The notes under the pieces: model-generated
What the model was told of the DNA's origin: nothing
Database searches by the model: none
Seen by the model: the letters and a program-made list of their open reading frames with translations, nothing else
In this document: positions 58,246 through 64,000 of the stretch, piece after piece
Numbering within the stretch: position 1 is the first letter of the stretch
Layout: every line of letters starts with the position of its first letter
Made by a program: the position numbers and the translations under genes
Assembly: GCA_028023455.1 (NCBI GenBank)
Contig: JAQFVV010012418.1
Coordinates: forward strand, 5,885,244 to 5,949,243
DNA from: Epiperipatus broadwayi
Taxonomy: Eukaryota > Onychophora > Udeonychophora > Euonychophora > Peripatidae
Reading direction: 5' to 3'
DNA: 64,000 nt

Positions 58246-60430
58246 ATATTGCATTTGATTTCCTTACTATTAGAATGCATTTATATAAAGAAAGAATCTA
58301 ATGTCAAAATAAAATTTGTTTTTAAATAATAGGATAATTATGTTCATATGCATATAAACTACTAAATCATTATATCTGTAGTTAGGATGCTGAACTTTAA
58401 AGACACAGGAGTATTCATAAGTTTTGATAAGAGTTGTGTTTGAAGAGAGATTGGTAGTACTTTTAATTAATGTCTAAGTGATAAGAATCTGTTATGTATA
58501 AAGTGGTTAAAAATATGTTGATGAATAATTTATTTATATAATTACTAGTTTATCATTAGTATGTTTGATGTATAAATATATATTTTTAAAGTCGTATAAT
58601 TGTATAGATTGCACATTGGTTTATATTTGGTTGAGCCAGCATCTGATAAAGGGCATCTATGGATATGTATTTCTGCAGTTAAATTATTTAAAGTAAAATT
58701 TAAGCCAATACTGAAAAAATGTTTCATAAAAAACATTTAAAATGGAATTAAAAAATAAAAACAGGGAATTAAAAAAAATTGTGATTGGACACTTTTGCAA
58801 AATAAAATCCTATTTAAAAATGCTTGTAGCTATTAAGTTAATTCAAATGCATTTTTATTTTTATTAACTACCATTCCTATTTCTTTTAATTAACAAAGAA
58901 ACACTAATACTGCATCGATATTAGTACAGTATTTGTAAATTAATTATTAGGCAATTCACTAATTAGTTGTTTTATAAAAAAAATCCCTCTCTTAAATTGC
59001 AAATAGATATATACAATGAATTTCTGAAAAGCTCAAAGATAGATATTTTTGTTCTGTTATACCATTCATATTGCATTTCACCTCTTGGTTTTATCCCATT
59101 CTTCAATCATGTTGGTAATTTTCTGACGTGTTTTTTTATTTACATGAGTGAGATTAACCAAAGCTAGCAGTTGCTTGCTTGAATATTCCTAAAATGTTAA
59201 AAAAATAACGAATATATATAAAAATAAATTCAAGCCACATATATAAATAATATCAGGCAAAATAATATATAATAAAACAAAAAGTGAAATTAATTCTACA
59301 ATTATTAATAGACAAATAAATAAAACTTACAACATGCTTTCCAATTTGAATAACATTTAATGTAAGATTTAAAAAAGTCAAAACTTCATTAATGTTGCAC
59401 AATATTAGCATTCCAACATGAATGTCCAATCTTTTATAATTTATAAAATATGCCCCATTGACTTTTCTTCAGATCATTTTCCATATATAAACTAGATTTA
59501 AATCTTTCCACAAAGCAACATTTTGCAAAGTATTCAGTTATTTGCAAAGGAAGTTTTTGTTTTAACAATATTTTTATTTTGTATGATGAAAATGATTTGG
59601 TAAAAAAAAGAATATGGTTGATATTTTATTGAAGCAATAGAATTGTATAAATATACACAAATTCTGAAAGATTGCCCATTCACATTTGAACATTTCTATA
59701 AGAGTTTGGTTTTTAAATTCCAACTATAAATGCTACTTCAATCATGTCATAAACTAGCTATAGCTTTTATTTATTTATTGATATTTTAAAAATTGAAGAG
59801 TTTAATTCCGATGTTCTTGAAAAGACAACTTTGAATAATTTCAAAATTATCTTTTCAAGATATATATTTACATAATAAAATAAAACATTGGAACTCTACA
59901 ATTTTTAAAAAGTAAAATAAAAATATAGAAATAAAAATAACAGAATATTAAAAACAGCACATAAAAACACAAACATCATCAATAATGATACCATTTAAAT
60001 ATTTATAACTATTACAACTTTATTTTATAAACTAATATGATCATTAATTTGATAATTTGAAAAAATGCTGTTCTAAACTTTCTATTTACCCTTTTTTTAA
60101 AACATTATCTCTTAAAATCAAACTTTTTTTTTTTTTACTATTATCTCTTACTTTAAAAATCAATCAATCATTTACAAATCTATCCATTAATCAGTCAACC
60201 AGCCAGCCTTATTATCTGTTTATATCCTCTAGTTTGCCTATCATATCTACCTATATATCTAGAAATCTTTATAATAATATATTGGCTATTATATGCAGAG
60301 CTTACTATATAACAAAAACATTGTCTGAAAATTGTAGACAATGTTTAAAAAATTATGACTAATTTTCTTTCTAATATAATCAGAAAATAGTTAGAAAAAT
60401 TAAATAATTAAGTTTAGAATTACATTTAAT
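58246..60430. other. AT-rich non-coding DNA
   Basis: Nothing that I can support. Confidence 0.45.
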
Positions 60431-60947
60431 GATAAGTACAATTTATTTTATTTGCAAAGCTCATTTTTCAAGTTTAGTAAAATAAAAATTTTTACTTGGT
60501 TAATTAACATTTATTTATAAACAAATAACATCTGAACAATAAAAAAAATTAAGTATATAATTATCTCTCAGTCCGAATATAGTAACATGGCGAACAACTC
60601 GTTGAGTACCAAATTTACTCTGCAGAGGTTATTCATCTAAAATAGTCTAGTAATTTGACTAATTTACAACGTACTGCTATAAGCTTAATTGGGCAATGAT
60701 AAGTACAATTTATTTTATTTGCAAAGCTCATTTTTCAAGTTTAGTAAAATAAAAAATTATACTTGGTTAATTACCATTTATTTTTTAACAACTAATAAGT
60801 ATATAATTATCTTTCAGTCCGAATATAATAACATGGTGAACAACTCGTTGAGTACCAAATTTACTCTTCAGAGGTTATTCATCTAAAATAGTCTAGTAAT
60901 TTGACTAATTTACACCTTACTGCTGTAAGCTCAATTCGGCAATTATA
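60431..60947. repeat. 267-bp tandem duplication
   Basis: Two copies (60431-60697 and 60698 to about 60947) share 'gataagtacaatttatttta', 'catttttcaagtttagtaaa' and 'aacaactcgttgagtaccaa'. The copies differ by small deletions and scattered substitutions. It lies just beyond the 3' end of the minus-strand Gypsy relic and may be part of that element's LTR; no second LTR is available to test this. Confidence 0.75.
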
Positions 60948-61539
60948 TTGTCTTTCTTTCCATTTATTCTTTGACAGCTATTAATATTACTAAATAGGTG
61001 AAGTTCTGTACTTTTCTCTGCTGCTTTTCCAAATTGTTTCATTTACATATCTGAAAACGAGTTTATTTGCAGTTCTCTCTACTATTCTAATGTTTAGATT
61101 AATACAGCACTCAATCTACATGGTTCGAAGAGCTAATAACTATTAAACATAAACATACTGACATATTAGAAATCTAATGAGACTTTCCAATCCTTCTTCC
61201 ATTCTAAAATTAGTAAGTCTAATGACAAACAAAATCTTTGAATTTAATCAGTAGTTGGCATATTCTTGGGATTCTAGAAATTATCATCACAGTTTCAATC
61301 CTGCAATAATTGAATCATGTTATTGATTAAGTGTAGCTTCATCTTCATTTACCATTAGTCTGCGTTAGTTATCATCACATCATTTTCTAGCAACAAATTA
61401 TCATGCTATTCCTTATCATAAATTTCAGGTATAGAATCCTTATAAATGGCGAAGTAGATGATTTATATGTTTTCTGAACTCTTTGTCATTTTTCAACTTT
61501 ACAAGTCTTACTTGTTTTGATAATACCTTTATAATTATT
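60948..61539. other. Non-coding DNA, possibly Gypsy 3' flank
   Basis: Composition is slightly richer in G+C than elsewhere and may belong to the neighbouring Gypsy relic, but no motif is readable. Confidence 0.3.
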
Positions 61540-64000
61540 ACCGGCATCCACTGACGTTTAAGCAAATCTCGTATTCACATTTGTTCACTTACTAAATCTT
61601 GAATTTTCCTTTCTCTTAATAACCATAGGCAATAAGTAAGTTTAATGGATACAGAAAGAAATGGCACATCAACAATTCAACTGGAGTTTTGCCTGTTGCT
61701 GTACAAGGCATGAAATGTTGGCTATATATCTTCTCTCCTAGAGCTTCAGACACATTTCTAAGTTTCATTTTATTTTATTTTAGAGACTGTACAGCTTTTT
61801 CTGCAATTCCATTGTTCTCAGAATGATAGAGGAGAAAAAGGGGGTTAATCACTTTATCCCACAAGAAATCCTTAATTATCTGAGATGTGAAGCCAGTCCA
61901 ATTATCTCTGGGAATGGCAAAGATTTCTTTTAATGCACTTGTAGTGCATTCAATGCTGATATTCTTGACCAACTTATATTCGATCCATCTTGAATAGGCA
62001 TCCACCAATATATATATTAGACATCTGTCTACTGGACTAGTATGCTCTAAATGAACCTGAGCCCATGAAGTTGTAGGTCTTGTCCATAGTTCTAATTTCT
62101 TGGGTGATAACTTAGCTGCCTATTGGCAATCTGAACAAGTCTTAATTAAATTCCCAACATCCTTTGCCAACTTTGATTATGAAACATAAGTGCATGTGAG
62201 AGCTTTCATTTTGACTACTCCCAGGTGAATTTTATCTAATATTTTTAATATATGTATTCTACCAGCAGGAGAAACAAGACTATGACCAGTGTTCAGTATA
62301 CAGAAAGTCTATCTCTATTTATCCAAATTATTTTATCTAATTCAAAAAGACAAGCTTTAGGCTATCCATATTTAATCCATTGCATCATCTGCTCATAATC
62401 TTTATATTGTTTTATCCATTTCTTATTACAACACTTTATTAGAAATTTCATTGAATCTATAATTTATTTCCCTGATTACGCATGCCATTTTTTAAAAATC
62501 AGGTAATGGCGATAAAGCGTATGCATGCCCAATTTAAGAACTAACTGATAATCATAATGTGACAATATACTTATCCAGCATAATATTCGCTGGCTTACCT
62601 GATCAGTTATTTTGTTCTCAGAACCTGAAATTCCCACTAGAGGGCGATGGTCTGTAAAAACTTGAACTTCGGCCCATTAATATACTAGTGGAACTTCTTG
62701 ACTGCAAATATGACTGCCAATGCTTCCTTGTCAATTTAGCTGTAATTTTTTTCAGCTGGTGTTTGCCTCTGAAGAACAAATGAGAAATCACAACTCCTAC
62801 ACATATTTGGATGTATCGGTTATTATAATAATGTCCCAACCACTACGATAATGGACCAATAAATTTTCTAAAGTTAACATATCTTTTGCAATGTTAAAAG
62901 TGTTTTCATGCTCACAGTTCCAGGTCCAATATTGTTTCTGTCTCAAAAGTTGATAAAGTGGAGATAAATAATGTGATTTTTCTTTTATAAAACTCTCATA
63001 AAAGTTTAAGACTTGCAATTCTTTCATATTCTTAAGTTTATCTGCGTTCTTAATAGCCTTGATTTTATTTGGATCTGGAAACTGACTTTGAATGTTTATC
63101 ATGTCTGAGGAATTATCAAAATGTCATCCAGATACAGAATTACTCCATCTATGGATCTAAACAACACGTCCTTTTTGCCTGGAACACATTAGGAGCAAAG
63201 ACAATTTATTACATTTAAATAATCCTTTATGTACAGTCAATGTTAACAACTCCGCTGTATTTTCTATTACAGGTATCCGATGAAAAGTTACTTTCAGATC
63301 TCTTTTCATGAAATATTTAGCCTTTTGTAACATTGTTAGCTAGGTACTGGATATGACCCTGCCTTTATAAATTTATTAATGGTAATCCTATAATCACCAC
63401 ATACACACAGAGTTCCATCTGGCTTAATTACTGTAACTATCAGTGTTGCCCATGATGAAACCATTAGCGTTAAGATCTCTTTAGTAACTAGCTCATTTAA
63501 AGTTTTCTCCACTTTATCTCTTAAAGCAAACAGCACTTACTGAAGTTTGCAAATAAATCAGTTGCACAATTTTTTATTAATCCCACATTCACTGGCCTCA
63601 TTCTTAATTCTGCTATTCCTGGCTTAAACAGTTTCTGGTATCTACTTTTCATAAGGCTTTCCATATGAACCATCTTTAATATATTCATACTTATTCCTGA
63701 AGGTTCAAACCAATTCCTACTCAATAATGGACTTACATCTTTATTTATCACATGCAATATCAAGGCTATTCGCTTAGAGTTCAACTTTACTGGAACTATT
63801 ATTACCTTACCACAATATCAACTTTATTTCCATTTATATCCATCAAAACTCATTCGTCTTTTTTAACAACAATTTCTTTTTATAGCTTTCAATAATTCGA
63901 ATCCAATCTTTATATGACATTATGGACAGACCCTATTTCACTATCCACTTTCATTGTTATACATTTATCACAAACTCAAACTTCTAAAAGTATATGATCT
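61540..64000 (-). pseudogene. Decayed Ty3/Gypsy pol, cut by the window edge
   Basis: On the minus strand the domains occur in normal order with many frame changes and stops. Protease: a VDSEIGSV-like motif near 63950 and PLLSRNWFEPSGI. RT: CGDYRITINKFIKAGSYPVP near 63400-63340, and the catalytic YLDD at 63134-63123. RT/RNase H connection: YLSPLYQLLRQKQYWTWN. RNase H: TDHRPL near 62655. Integrase core: VDAYSRWIEY, DNWTGFTSQIIKDFLWDK, and ENNGIAEKAVQSLK with the catalytic glutamate. Wording such as CGDYRITINK is close to Mag/K02A2.6-type elements, but it is a different and much older family from the one at 13-17 kb. Gag and the 5' LTR would lie beyond 64000. Confidence 0.75.

Overview
This is a strongly AT-rich, gene-poor stretch of an invertebrate animal genome. 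Evidence: spliced exons with GT/AG borders and introns of 7-12 kb, tRNA-derived SINE-like repeats, LINE, hAT and Ty3/Gypsy relics, and no bacterial-style gene packing. The phylum cannot be fixed from the sequence; an arthropod or a mollusc would fit.

One host gene is recognisable. The last four coding exons of a plexin-domain-containing protein (PLXDC/TEM7 family) lie on the plus strand at 6283-6425, 18498-18567, 26063-26196 and 37422-37499. They encode a PSI domain, a short linker, one membrane span and a conserved cytoplasmic tail. The reading frame is preserved across all three junctions. The upstream exons were not found and are probably left of the window.

The rest is intron and downstream DNA filled with mobile elements. 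(1) A 3.7-kb Mag-like Ty3/Gypsy element (13375-17081, minus) has nearly identical 706-bp LTRs, gag, protease and the start of RT, but lacks everything from mid-RT to late integrase. (2) A 6.8-kb Osvaldo-like Ty3/Gypsy element (28173-34981, plus) has 1.43-kb LTRs and a 4-bp target duplication; it is nested in an older inverted-repeat element. (3) The decayed 3' end of a related element lies at 50105-52447, and a decayed Gypsy pol runs off the right edge (61540-64000, minus). (4) There are two hAT transposase pseudogenes and four LINE relics. (5) There are several foldback or MITE-like palindromes.

The most interesting content is a set of short repeats carrying type I hammerhead ribozyme motifs with a minimal stem III. 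Family A (unit about 454 bp; around 2.3, 4.9, 18.7-19.8 and 38.4 kb) and family B (unit about 375-406 bp; 46.1-47.7 and 58.0-58.2 kb) differ in sequence but share the same fold: CTGANGA, short stem II, GAAAC, a two-base loop, GTC, and a stem I of 6 bp, internal loop and 4 bp. Units occur in tandem and then fold back into an inverted copy, and the 18.7-kb insert is flanked by a 15-bp direct repeat. This matches animal 'retrozymes', small non-autonomous retroelements with self-cleaving RNA. The head-to-head palindromic layout, with inversion points often close to the predicted cleavage site, is the feature most worth checking.

Stretches not listed as genes or repeats are AT-rich DNA in which I saw only short, low-complexity open frames.
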